NCBI GenBank assembly: GCA_902470095.1
Contig: CABRFG010000009.1
Location: 1 to 39,161, forward strand
Source of the DNA: an uncultured Collinsella sp.
GTDB lineage: Bacteria; Actinomycetota; Coriobacteriia; Coriobacteriales; Coriobacteriaceae
Length of the DNA stretch: 39,161 nt
Reading direction: 5' to 3'
Shown: piece by piece, positions 20,451 through 27,024 of the stretch
Layout: every line of letters begins with the position of its first letter
How positions within the stretch are numbered: the stretch's first letter is position 1
Position numbers and translations under genes: made by a program
Notes under the pieces: model-generated
What the model was told of the DNA's origin: nothing
The model's input: only the letters and a program-made list of their open reading frames with translations
Databases searched by the model: none

Positions 20451-20490
20451 GTTAGTCTCGGTTAACTTTTTGGCCTAAAACGGGTATCCT
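20451..20490 (+). promoter_or_regulatory. candidate mntH promoter with overlapping dyad
   Basis: TTAACT (20462-20467) and TATCCT (20485-20490) are spaced by 17 bp. GTTAGTCTCGGTTAAC (20451-20466) is an imperfect dyad overlapping the -35 box, as expected for a metal-responsive DtxR/MntR-type site. Match is modest. Confidence 0.4.
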
Positions 20491-20526
20491 TTGCGGCGTC
20501 AAACAAACGGCACGCAGGAGTGCACC

Positions 20527-21783
20527 ATGCTCAACCATCTCAAACATCATTTTGGCTCCCGACGCACCGGTGGTCACGGAGGCCTAGACATTGCGCGGCA
20601 TATTGGCCCCGGACTGCTCGTGACCGTCGGCTTTATCGACCCGGGCAACTGGGCCTCCAATATGGCCGCGGGCTCGCAGTCTGGCTACGCGCTGCTGTGG
20701 ATCGTCACGCTGTCCACGATTATGCTCATCGCGTTGCAGCACAACGCGGCGCACCTGGGCATCGCCACGGGCACCTGTCTTGCCGAGGCCACGACACACT
20801 ACCTCCCCCGCATCGTGGGACGCGCGGTACTCGCCAGCGCCTATCTCGCGACCATCGCCACCGCCATGGCCGAGGTCCTGGGCGGCGCGATTGCCCTTCA
20901 AATGCTCTTTGGGCTGCCCGTGCGTACGGGCTGCGTCATCGTGGCGGCAGTATCGATGGCGATGCTCATGACGAACTCCTACAAGCGCGCCGAGCGATGG
21001 ATCATCGCCTTCGTAGGCGTGGTAGGACTCTCGTTTTTGGCTGAGCTTACGCCGGTCAAGGTCGACTGGCCGCAGGCCGCCGCAAGCTGGATCACACCCA
21101 GTATGCCCACCGGCTCGGCCGCGATTATCGTAAGTGTCCTAGGCGCGGTCGTTATGCCTCACAACCTCTTCCTGCACTCCGAGGTCATCCAATCCATGCA
21201 CTTCGAAGGCCAAGGCGAGCAGATTATCGAGGAACGTCTGCGCTACGAACTCTTCGACACGCTCTTTTCGATGGGCGTGGGCTGGGCAATCAACTCGGCC
21301 ATGGTCATCCTGGCCGCAACGACCTTCTTTGCTCACGGCATTGTCGTAGACGACCTCGCCGTCGCAGCGGCCACGCTCTCCCCCATCTTGGGCCCGGCGA
21401 GCTCGACCATCTTTGCGGTGGCACTGCTGTTTGCGGGACTATCGAGTAGTGTGACGGCGGGCATGGCGGCGGGCACCATCACCGCGGGCATGTTCGACGA
21501 GGAATACGACATCCACGACCGACATTCCTCGATCGGGGTGGCGGCCTGCTTCGTCGGCGCAGTGGCGGCGTGCTTGGTCGTCCCGAATCCTTTTGAGGGT
21601 CTCATTTGGAGTCAGGCGCTGCTGTCGCTTCAGCTGCCAATTACGGTCTTTGTGCTCATACGACTCACCAGTTCGCCCCGCGTCATGGGCAAATACACCA
21701 ACTCGCGCCCGCTCAACGCGCTGCTCGTAGGAATCGGCGTCATCGTGACGATTCTCGACATCGTGCTGCTAACGGGGATGTAA
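20527..21783 (+). CDS. mntH: Nramp-family divalent metal transporter (MntH-like)
   Basis: 418-residue membrane protein that imports Mn(II) or Fe(II) with protons. Nramp marks: FIDPGNWAS in the first helix (DPGN, metal ligands Asp and Asn), VVMPHNLFLHS in helix 6 (the MPHN block) and a TAGMAAGTITAGM segment later. About eleven hydrophobic segments are visible. The metal-ligand Met is kept in MPHN, supporting Mn/Fe rather than Al transport, although the sequence has diverged from E. coli MntH. Start ATG at 20527 has GCAGGAG upstream. It is transcribed divergently from gltB and preceded by the R8-R10 array; a dyad at 20451-20466 suggests metal control. Confidence 0.92.
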   Translation: MLNHLKHHFGSRRTGGHGGLDIARHIGPGLLVTVGFIDPGNWASNMAAGSQSGYALLWIVTLSTIMLIALQHNAAHLGIATGTCLAEATTHYLPRIVGRAVLASAYLATIATAMAEVLGGAIALQMLFGLPVRTGCVIVAAVSMAMLMTNSYKRAERWIIAFVGVVGLSFLAELTPVKVDWPQAAASWITPSMPTGSAAIIVSVLGAVVMPHNLFLHSEVIQSMHFEGQGEQIIEERLRYELFDTLFSMGVGWAINSAMVILAATTFFAHGIVVDDLAVAAATLSPILGPASSTIFAVALLFAGLSSSVTAGMAAGTITAGMFDEEYDIHDRHSSIGVAACFVGAVAACLVVPNPFEGLIWSQALLSLQLPITVFVLIRLTSSPRVMGKYTNSRPLNALLVGIGVIVTILDIVLLTGM

Positions 21784-21812
21784 TTGGGATGGCGTGACTG
21801 TCCAGATATAAC

Positions 21813-21840
21813 GTCTTAATCTGTAACACGTGAGACCGTT
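21813..21840. repeat. decayed half copy of the 57-bp repeat (R11)
   Basis: GTCTTAATCTGTAACAC (21813-21829) matches the left arm of the family, but the expected right arm is missing after the centre. It follows the mntH stop by 29 bp, which suggests the arms can be lost separately. Confidence 0.6.
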
Positions 21841-21856
21841 TTAAACCGTCAGATAA

Positions 21857-21896
21857 ATCAAAAGGGTCCCGGCCGAGAATTCGACCGGGACCCTTG
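21857..21896 (-). terminator. terminator of the rubredoxin gene
   Basis: AAGGGTCCCGG (21862-21872) pairs with CCGGGACCCTT (21885-21895), an 11-bp GC-rich stem. Read on the minus strand it is followed by TTTGATTTAT, giving a standard intrinsic terminator after the rubredoxin stop. Confidence 0.85.
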
Positions 21897-21934
21897 GACA
21901 GAGCTATGTTCGGCTTTCGCCGTGTGCCTGCGAG

Positions 21935-22078
21935 TTACTCCTCGACGAGCTCAAACTGATCGGGACCGACGCCGCACACCGGGCACACGTAATCCTCGGG
22001 CAGCTCGGGCGTGTCGACCTCAACCTCGTAACCGCAAACGGTGCACACAAACTTATACGTCTTCTTCTCCTCAGCCAT
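21935..22078 (-). CDS. rubredoxin
   Basis: 47-residue iron protein that carries single electrons in anaerobes, often to oxygen- or peroxide-reducing enzymes. The four iron ligands are CTVCGY (C12, C15) and CPVCGV (C32, C35), with the conserved Tyr and Pro residues of the rubredoxin fold between them. Start ATG at 22078 has GAGGAG seven bases upstream; stop TAA at 21935, followed by a strong terminator. It lies 88 bp downstream of a flavin reductase-like gene on the same strand. In Moorella these two domains are fused in the high-molecular-weight rubredoxin (Hrb) that feeds FprA, so the two proteins here may work together. Confidence 0.95.
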   Translation of the reverse strand: MAEEKKTYKFVCTVCGYEVEVDTPELPEDYVCPVCGVGPDQFELVEE

Positions 22079-22166
22079 GATGTTCTCCTCTCGAACGTGA
22101 CTGCTGGTGTACTTACTTATTAGTATATATTCTCAATAACATAATGCAAGTATTTTTAGAACATTT

Positions 22167-22670
22167 CTAGCCTTGATACGACGAGGCTTTGGGCGGCGTC
22201 TTGCCCTTTAGCACCTTGTGATAGTAGTCATAGGTCAGCGAGGCCTCACTGCTCAGGCGCTCGGCATCCTCGACCTCGCCAATAAACAGCAGATGCGTGC
22301 CCACATCCACAGTGTCGATCAAACGGCAGCTAAACAGGGCCGCCGCATGCTCGGGCACATAGGGCATGCCCAGAGCCGTCTCGCGGGTCTCGTATTTGGC
22401 AAACTTGTCATAATCGCTGCTGGTGCGGAACCCAAAGTTACCGATGTAGAGCATGTCGGCGGTCTGATCGATCACGGTCAGCGCGAACGCTTTGGCCGAT
22501 GCGATGACGCCCGAGGTGACATTGTCCTTGTTCACGGCAACCGAAATACGCGGCGGCATGGACGTCACCTGCACCGCAGTGTTGATGACGCAGCCGGCGC
22601 GCAACCCGTCTGCCGCAGCGCTCACCACGTACAGACCGCTCGGCATGGTAAAGAACGCAGTTTTGTCCAT
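22167..22670 (-). CDS. flavin reductase-like FMN-binding protein
   Basis: 167-residue protein of the flavin reductase-like split-barrel family, cytoplasmic. The N terminus LYVVSAAADG...CVINTAVQVTSMPPRISVAVNKDN is the typical FMN-binding signature of this family, followed by FALTVIDQTADM and a conserved HLLFIGEVEDAE strand. It transfers electrons from NAD(P)H to flavin or to a partner protein. ATG at 22670 has GGGGAG upstream. The downstream gene is rubredoxin, so it is inferred to be the reductase half of an Hrb-like pair for oxygen or peroxide defence. A copy of the 67-bp palindrome lies between it and smpB. Confidence 0.88.
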   Translation of the reverse strand: MDKTAFFTMPSGLYVVSAAADGLRAGCVINTAVQVTSMPPRISVAVNKDNVTSGVIASAKAFALTVIDQTADMLYIGNFGFRTSSDYDKFAKYETRETALGMPYVPEHAAALFSCRLIDTVDVGTHLLFIGEVEDAERLSSEASLTYDYYHKVLKGKTPPKASSYQG

Positions 22671-22717
22671 AACGATCACTCCCCTAGCTCGGGTTGGAAC
22701 CTCATGAATGTATGTAC

Positions 22718-22756
22718 CCACAAAAAAGGCGGCACCCATAACGGACGTCGCCTTTG
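22718..22756 (-). terminator. intrinsic terminator after smpB
   Basis: On the minus strand AAAGGCG pairs with CGCCTTT and is followed by a T-run (plus-strand AAAAAA near 22722-22727). It closes the TPR-smpB transcription unit ahead of the flavin reductase gene. Confidence 0.7.
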
Positions 22757-22797
22757 AGACATATGTGTCAGAACAGTAAGAAAGATGAGACGCCCGC

Positions 22798-22864
22798 AGT
22801 TGCGGTGAAATAGGGACTGAATAGCCCCTCAAACAGGCAAAACAGTCCGCATTCCACCGCAACT
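22798..22864. repeat. 67-bp palindromic repeat, copy C1
   Basis: Begins AGTTGCGGTGAAATA and ends ACCGCAACT. It aligns over its full 67 bp with 36723-36789. An inner GGACTG/CAGTCC pair adds to the stem. It lies 12 bp after the smpB stop. Confidence 0.85.
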
Positions 22865-22876
22865 TATACAGAGTGC

Positions 22877-23347
22877 CTAGCGGTTGCGTTCCTTAAGGGC
22901 GCGGTCGATCTCGCGTTGGACATCACGCTTGGCCATGTCCTCGCGCTTGTCGTAGAGCTTCTTGCCGCGGCCCAGACCCAGCAGCAGCTTTACGCGGCCG
23001 TCGGTATTAAAGTAGAGTTCCAACGGAACCAGCGCATAACCACGGTTGCGAAGTTTGCCGTCAAGAAAGTCGATCTCCTTGCGGTGCAGCAGCAGACGAC
23101 GCCGACGGTCGGGATCGCGATTCCACACGCCACCATGGCTATAAGGGTGGATATGCAGGCCGACGAGCCAGCACTCGCCGCCACGAATCAGCGCAAAAGT
23201 GTCAGTGATCTGACAGGCGCGCTCGCGAATCGACTTGACCTCGGTGCCGCTCAGCTCAATACCGCACTCAAACGTCTCATCGATAAAGTACTCGTGATGT
23301 GCCGAGCGATTCTTGGAAATGAGTTTGCGCTCGCGCTTACTGGGCAT
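22877..23347 (-). CDS. smpB: SsrA-binding protein SmpB
   Basis: 156-residue tmRNA-binding protein needed for trans-translation, which frees stalled ribosomes. Family blocks present: SAHHEYFIDETFECGIELSGTE, KSIRE, LIRGGECWL, HIHPYSHGG, LLLHRKEI, LVPLELYF and the basic C-terminal tail GLGRGKKLYDKRED. Length is typical. ATG at 23347 has GGAGG six bases upstream and overlaps the end of the TPR gene by 11 bp, so the two are translationally coupled. Confidence 0.97.
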   Translation of the reverse strand: MPSKRERKLISKNRSAHHEYFIDETFECGIELSGTEVKSIRERACQITDTFALIRGGECWLVGLHIHPYSHGGVWNRDPDRRRRLLLHRKEIDFLDGKLRNRGYALVPLELYFNTDGRVKLLLGLGRGKKLYDKREDMAKRDVQREIDRALKERNR

Positions 23348-24254
23348 CGCCGGCCTCCTTGGCGCCATCGGCGTTTGAGCCCGCAGTCTCGCGCTTTGCC
23401 TTGCGCTCGGCATTGAGCTCGGCATCGCTCTCGCGCACCAGTTTGATAATCGCCGCGCAGGCCTCCTCGCCCACCAAGTCGCGAGCACGTACCGTCAGGC
23501 GCGTCGCCTCCTGCTTGTCGCCGTCGCTTGCAGCATCGGTCGCGCACATGATCAGGCAGATGGCAATCTCGGCCGAAGGCGAGGTCGGCACGCCTTGCAG
23601 GGCCAATTCACCCATCACGTGGTCGTCGCTCTCATCAGCGGTATCCGGATAGGTGGTATGGATCTTGTTGAGCAGGCGCGTCGTATGCGCATCGTTGGGC
23701 GCCAGGCGCAGCGCCAGACGCGCGCAGCCCACGGCAGCCGAAACGTTCTCGGTCTCGGGCTCCAAGAAGTACTGACCTAGATTGGCGTAAGCGCGGGCGG
23801 CGCACTTGCCATCGCTTGCACGCTCCAGCACCGAGAACGAGAGCGATGCCCATTCCTGTTTGTCCTCGAGAGCGCGGAACAGCTCGGCCAAATCCAAGCG
23901 ATAGTTGCAGTTCATGGGGTCCCAACGCACAGCCTGCATCAGGGCATTACGAGCGCTTACATAATCCTGCTGGCGAATGTAGGCAAACGCCATGTCGGAG
24001 TACAGGCGGTCAAACGGCACCTCGACCTGCCCGAGCTCGCGCGGATCCTTCTCCACGCGGCGATAGGCCAAGCGCTCAAACTTGCTATCGAAGCTAAAGT
24101 ATTGACGCTTCTCCTCCGTCTTGCACTCAGCGTCGATATACTCCTCGGCGAGCTCCACCAGACGCTCCAGCAGCGGCGTCGCCGTAGCCAGGTCGCCCTG
24201 CGCCAGATAGTTCTCGGCATTCGTGATGTCTTGCAAGCTGATGGGCAGATCCAT
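23337..24254 (-). CDS. TPR-like protein of unknown function
   Basis: 305-residue soluble protein, mostly helical. The region around 88-125 (DMAFAYIRQQDYVSARNALMQAVRWDPMN) fits a tetratricopeptide unit, and further helix pairs follow (AYANLGQYFL, VGCARLALRLAPNDAHT). The C terminus is Lys/Ala/Glu-rich. TPR proteins usually hold partner proteins; none can be named. It starts downstream of the two tRNA genes' end and overlaps smpB by 11 bp, so it is co-transcribed with smpB. No signal peptide. Confidence 0.8.
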   Translation of the reverse strand: MDLPISLQDITNAENYLAQGDLATATPLLERLVELAEEYIDAECKTEEKRQYFSFDSKFERLAYRRVEKDPRELGQVEVPFDRLYSDMAFAYIRQQDYVSARNALMQAVRWDPMNCNYRLDLAELFRALEDKQEWASLSFSVLERASDGKCAARAYANLGQYFLEPETENVSAAVGCARLALRLAPNDAHTTRLLNKIHTTYPDTADESDDHVMGELALQGVPTSPSAEIAICLIMCATDAASDGDKQEATRLTVRARDLVGEEACAAIIKLVRESDAELNAERKAKRETAGSNADGAKEAGDAQ

Positions 24255-24311
24255 GGCTACTCCTCGATCCGGGCGGCAGACTCAACGCGCGCCTTAAGCA
24301 TCGGTCAATAC

Positions 24312-24345
24312 ACAAAACCCGGGTCTCTTACGAGGCCCGGGCATT
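24312..24345 (-). terminator. terminator after tRNA-Glu
   Basis: CCCGGG (24336-24341) pairs with CCCGGG (24318-24323) with an inner CTC/GAG pair. On the minus strand TTTTGTG follows. It ends the tRNA-Gln-tRNA-Glu unit. Confidence 0.8.
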
Positions 24346-24351
24346 CAATTT

Positions 24352-24428
24352 TGGTAGCCCGTACCAGATTCGAACTGGTGATCTCCGCCTTGAGAGGGCG
24401 GCGTCCTAAACCGCTAGACGAACGGGCC
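24352..24428 (-). tRNA. tRNA-Glu (anticodon CTC)
   Basis: 77 nt including encoded CCA. The acceptor stem GGCCCGT/ACGGGCT, anticodon stem CCGCC/GGCGG with loop CTCTCAA (anticodon CTC) and T-loop GTTCGAATC fold as a standard cloverleaf. It is the second tRNA of a pair. Confidence 0.95.
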
Positions 24429-24445
24429 ATATGTAGCAAATGCAA

Positions 24446-24519
24446 TGGCTGGGATGGAGGGAGTCGAACCCCCATTGACGGAACCAGAATCCGCTGTCCT
24501 GCCATTAGACGACATCCCA
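24446..24519 (-). tRNA. tRNA-Gln (anticodon CTG)
   Basis: 74 nt including encoded CCA. The acceptor stem TGGGATG/CATCCCA, anticodon stem GCGGA/TCCGT with loop TTCTGGT (anticodon CTG), and T-loop GGTTCGACTC fold as a standard cloverleaf. It is 17 bp upstream of tRNA-Glu and shares its promoter. Confidence 0.95.
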
Positions 24520-24563
24520 TTGACTGCATCGCTGCGCTCGGCTGTGCCTTTGCGCAAGAAAGA

Positions 24564-24592
24564 AATATACGGGAAGTCTCGCCGTGACGCAA
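24564..24592 (-). promoter_or_regulatory. promoter of the tRNA pair
   Basis: On the minus strand TTGCGT (24592-24587) and TATATT (24569-24564) are 17 bp apart, a near-consensus promoter about 45 bp upstream of the 5' end of tRNA-Gln. Confidence 0.65.
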
Positions 24593-24795
24593 GCCCCAAT
24601 TTTGACTTTTTTGAAATTCAGTCAAATTGGCCTAATTTAGTCCAACCCGTGAAGGACCTGTGAAGCCGACCGCTGTACACGAAGGGCAAAACGCCGCGAG
24701 CGGTAGCCGTCAACCGTTGGCAGATTCTACCGCGAAAACGATAGCACCAGGCAACACAATCGAAGTATCAATGATCGCGTAGATATCGAGGCACC

Positions 24796-25206
24796 ATGGA
24801 CGAAGAGCTTGATTACCTATGGGAGACCCTGGGCCTTGAGATCACTGCCGACCTTTGGCCCGAACGGGACAAAATTCACCCCACGTTACGCCCCGCCATT
24901 ACTGTGGTGCAGGCAAAATACCGCCGTGCATCCTTTTTGATCATGCGGATGTCATGGCACGCGGGACTCCCCGACCTTAAGCGAATCCAGGCAAGCCTCG
25001 TCGAGCTGTCCGGCATGCCGACCGTCATATCCGAGGCGCACCTGGAGCAGCGCCAGCGCGAGCGACTGCAACAGCAGCGGATTCCCTTTATCTGCCCTGG
25101 CGTTCAGGCATATCTGCCCTTTATGGACGAGGAGTACTGGAGTGGCAAGCCCAACAAACACGTAAAGGTCTACGATCCGCACGAATGGGCACAGCTGGCG
25201 GACTGA
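24796..25206 (+). CDS. 136-aa protein resembling the N-terminal domain of a MarR-like regulator
   Basis: 136 residues with ATG at 24796 and GAGG eight bases upstream. The segment HLEQRQRERLQQQRIPFICPGVQAYLPFM resembles the R.RL....IPF..PG.Q.YLP block found in the first domain of some MarR-family regulators of Firmicutes and Actinobacteria. In those proteins a winged helix-turn-helix follows, but here the frame stops after AQLAD and the next 200 bp hold only a palindrome array. Either this is a short stand-alone member or the gene lost its DNA-binding half. No membrane segment. Similarity judged from memory of the motif, so moderate confidence in identity and high confidence in the frame. Confidence 0.6.
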   Translation: MDEELDYLWETLGLEITADLWPERDKIHPTLRPAITVVQAKYRRASFLIMRMSWHAGLPDLKRIQASLVELSGMPTVISEAHLEQRQRERLQQQRIPFICPGVQAYLPFMDEEYWSGKPNKHVKVYDPHEWAQLAD

Positions 25207-25225
25207 CTGGGGCAGGCCCGCCAGC

Positions 25226-25395
25226 GGAAAGTGCGTCCCAGATTTCAAGCTCAAACTGGTCCCTACTTTCCCGTCGAGCCCTCAACCGGAAACCGTGTCC
25301 CGCAATCGAAGCTCAGAATGGGACGTGCTTTCCGCAACCGGCCACTTTGGGAAAGTACATCCCATTCTGGAAGCGAATTCCGGGTCGCACTTTCC
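25226..25395. repeat. three 46-bp palindromes in a 62-bp tandem period
   Basis: Units at 25226-25271, 25288-25333 and 25350-25395, exactly 62 bp apart. Each opens with GGAAA followed by a TCCC and closes with a GGG or TCCC block followed by CTTTCC, forming an imperfect hairpin with an 18-nt middle that often includes GAAGC or CAAGC. It lies between the 136-aa gene and the ArsC-like gene, ending 8 bp from the latter's stop codon. Confidence 0.8.
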
Positions 25396-25402
25396 GCAGC
25401 CG

Positions 25403-25762
25403 CTACAGCAACGCCTCGGCCCAAGCCGCTTCCCTAAAGCCGGGAATCGCAAAGTCGTCGCCCACCAGCAGCGGACGCTTGACCAGCATGCCGTCGGTCG
25501 CCAGCAGCTCGTAGCACTCCTGATCCGTCATGCCCGCATCCAGACGCGCCTTCAGGCCCAGCTCTCGATATTTCATGCCCGACGAATTAAAGAAGCGCCG
25601 CACCGGCAGCCCCGAACGAGCAATCCAGGTCGCAAGCTCATCAGCCGTGGGATTGTCCAAAACGATATCGCGATCGATATACTCTACCCCATGTTCGTCC
25701 AGCCATGCCTTGGCCTTCTTACAGGTCGAGCACTTGGGATATTCAACAAACAGTACGGTCAT
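25403..25762 (-). CDS. ArsC/Spx-family thioredoxin-fold protein
   Basis: 119-residue cytoplasmic protein of the ArsC/Spx/YffB family. YPKCSTCKKAKAWL gives the CxxC redox site (C11, C14) at the start of the thioredoxin fold; later blocks FFNSSGMKYRELGL and MLVKRPLLVGDDFAIPGF match the ArsC-like C-terminal half. Two active-site cysteines are typical of Spx and YffB-like members, while classic arsenate reductases usually have one Cys plus three arginines, so arsenate reduction cannot be claimed. ATG at 25762 has GGAGG seven bases upstream. It stands alone on the minus strand. Confidence 0.85.
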   Translation of the reverse strand: MTVLFVEYPKCSTCKKAKAWLDEHGVEYIDRDIVLDNPTADELATWIARSGLPVRRFFNSSGMKYRELGLKARLDAGMTDQECYELLATDGMLVKRPLLVGDDFAIPGFREAAWAEALL

Positions 25763-25854
25763 GGGAATCCTCCGAATATAGATCGGCCAACGCAAGCACA
25801 CGCCACACGAGGCGCCTTCGTATGATGGGCCAATTGTAGCCCGCGGGTCACACG

Positions 25855-26907
25855 TTAAACGAACCGTACCCCGAATCCGCGCTTGATAAACGGTAGCAGT
25901 TCCATTGCTTCGGGCGTGATATGGCCCGCAACGTTCATGCGCTCGTCACCGGGGAGATCGACCCGCGCAATCTCAAGCTCGCCTTCGTAGCGCCCATATC
26001 CGCTATTGCTCACAGCGATCGACCCCGCCTTTCGCGGCAGGCCGGCTCCGGCATCCGTCGGCACGGAATCCGGCTTAAGCGTCGTACGTGACTCCTGAGA
26101 CCTAAAGATGAGGACGCTCGAGTCGGGCCGGTCGTGATGAATCTGCCCGCGCACATAGGCATAACCGGGCTCAAGCTCGCATTGCAGGTCCACGTATCCG
26201 GCGGAAACTTGAGCAAACTGCGCCCAGCCCGCATCGGATAGATCGGGGTCGCCGACCAACACAATGTCGCAATCGGCGCCATGTGCAAGCTCAAGCATAT
26301 TGAGAGCAACCTTTGACGCGCGACCGCGCTGCGCCTCGACCGTCGGCAGTCCCTCGAATACCGGCCCGCGAACGTTAGCATCACCCGGCACAAAAGCCAT
26401 GATTTCGAATCCAAGCGCCGCAAGACGAAGATTCACCCGAGCAATGTCCTCCAGAGCTAAACCGGTATAAGGCTTGGGGTAAAAATTGTGGCAGGCGGCA
26501 AAACGAGTCACATCGGCACCGGCCTCACGCCACGATGCGATTTCATCAGAACTCACCGTCGATGCATTGACCACAATGTGAAATACACCGGACAGCTCCG
26601 CGACCCGCTGGGCGCTAAAGCCATAGTCCAAACGAAGGTATTCCAACCCCAGATCGCGCAGGTCCTCGATGCGCTCAAGCCCGAGCAAATCGCACGTGCG
26701 AGGCCCCACATCGGCAATGAGCGCAATGCCGCGGGCGGAAAGCAGCGACAGCACATGACGGACCTTATCGGCATACGCCGCTCCCCCATCCTCGGGAATA
26801 TGCAGCGAGGTGAACGCATAGCGCGCACCCGCCGCGGCACCATGTTCAATCGTCCGCTCAATATCCTGCAGAGGGCTGGAAAGATAAATCGAAATACCCG
26901 TTTTCAC
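25855..26907 (-). CDS. mupG: MupG-like 6-phospho-N-acetylmuramidase (DUF871)
   Basis: 350-residue cytoplasmic enzyme of the MupG/DUF871 family: an N-terminal TIM barrel (GISIYLSS..., YAFTSLHIPED, ADVGPRT, LRLDYGF, VNASTVS, ACHNFYPKPYTGL) and a C-terminal cyclophilin-like domain. In Staphylococcus MupG cleaves MurNAc-6P-GlcNAc into MurNAc-6P and GlcNAc after uptake by MurP. GTG start at 26907 has AAAGGAG nine bases upstream. It follows murP after a strong terminator (26924-26957), so it is likely made at a lower level than murRQP or only when readthrough occurs. Confidence 0.92.
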   Translation of the reverse strand: MKTGISIYLSSPLQDIERTIEHGAAAGARYAFTSLHIPEDGGAAYADKVRHVLSLLSARGIALIADVGPRTCDLLGLERIEDLRDLGLEYLRLDYGFSAQRVAELSGVFHIVVNASTVSSDEIASWREAGADVTRFAACHNFYPKPYTGLALEDIARVNLRLAALGFEIMAFVPGDANVRGPVFEGLPTVEAQRGRASKVALNMLELAHGADCDIVLVGDPDLSDAGWAQFAQVSAGYVDLQCELEPGYAYVRGQIHHDRPDSSVLIFRSQESRTTLKPDSVPTDAGAGLPRKAGSIAVSNSGYGRYEGELEIARVDLPGDERMNVAGHITPEAMELLPFIKRGFGVRFV

Positions 26908-26923
26908 GCTTCAACGCTCCTTT

Positions 26924-26957
26924 AAAAAAGGCCGGCGGAGCAGTTAGTCCCGCCGGC
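26924..26957 (-). terminator. terminator between murP and mupG
   Basis: GCCGGCGG (26931-26938) pairs with CCGCCGGC (26950-26957), and on the minus strand the stem is followed by six Ts. A complete intrinsic terminator inside an otherwise functional operon. Confidence 0.9.
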
Positions 26958-27024
26958 ACAACCATATCATCAAGAAATCTGCCGCGCGCCGCGAGCCCTG
27001 AGCAACACGGCTCGCGATATCAAA

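Noticed and set aside
25403..25762. Arsenate reductase with arsenic operon
   Set aside because: No ars genes nearby, and the CxxC site is more like Spx/YffB members.
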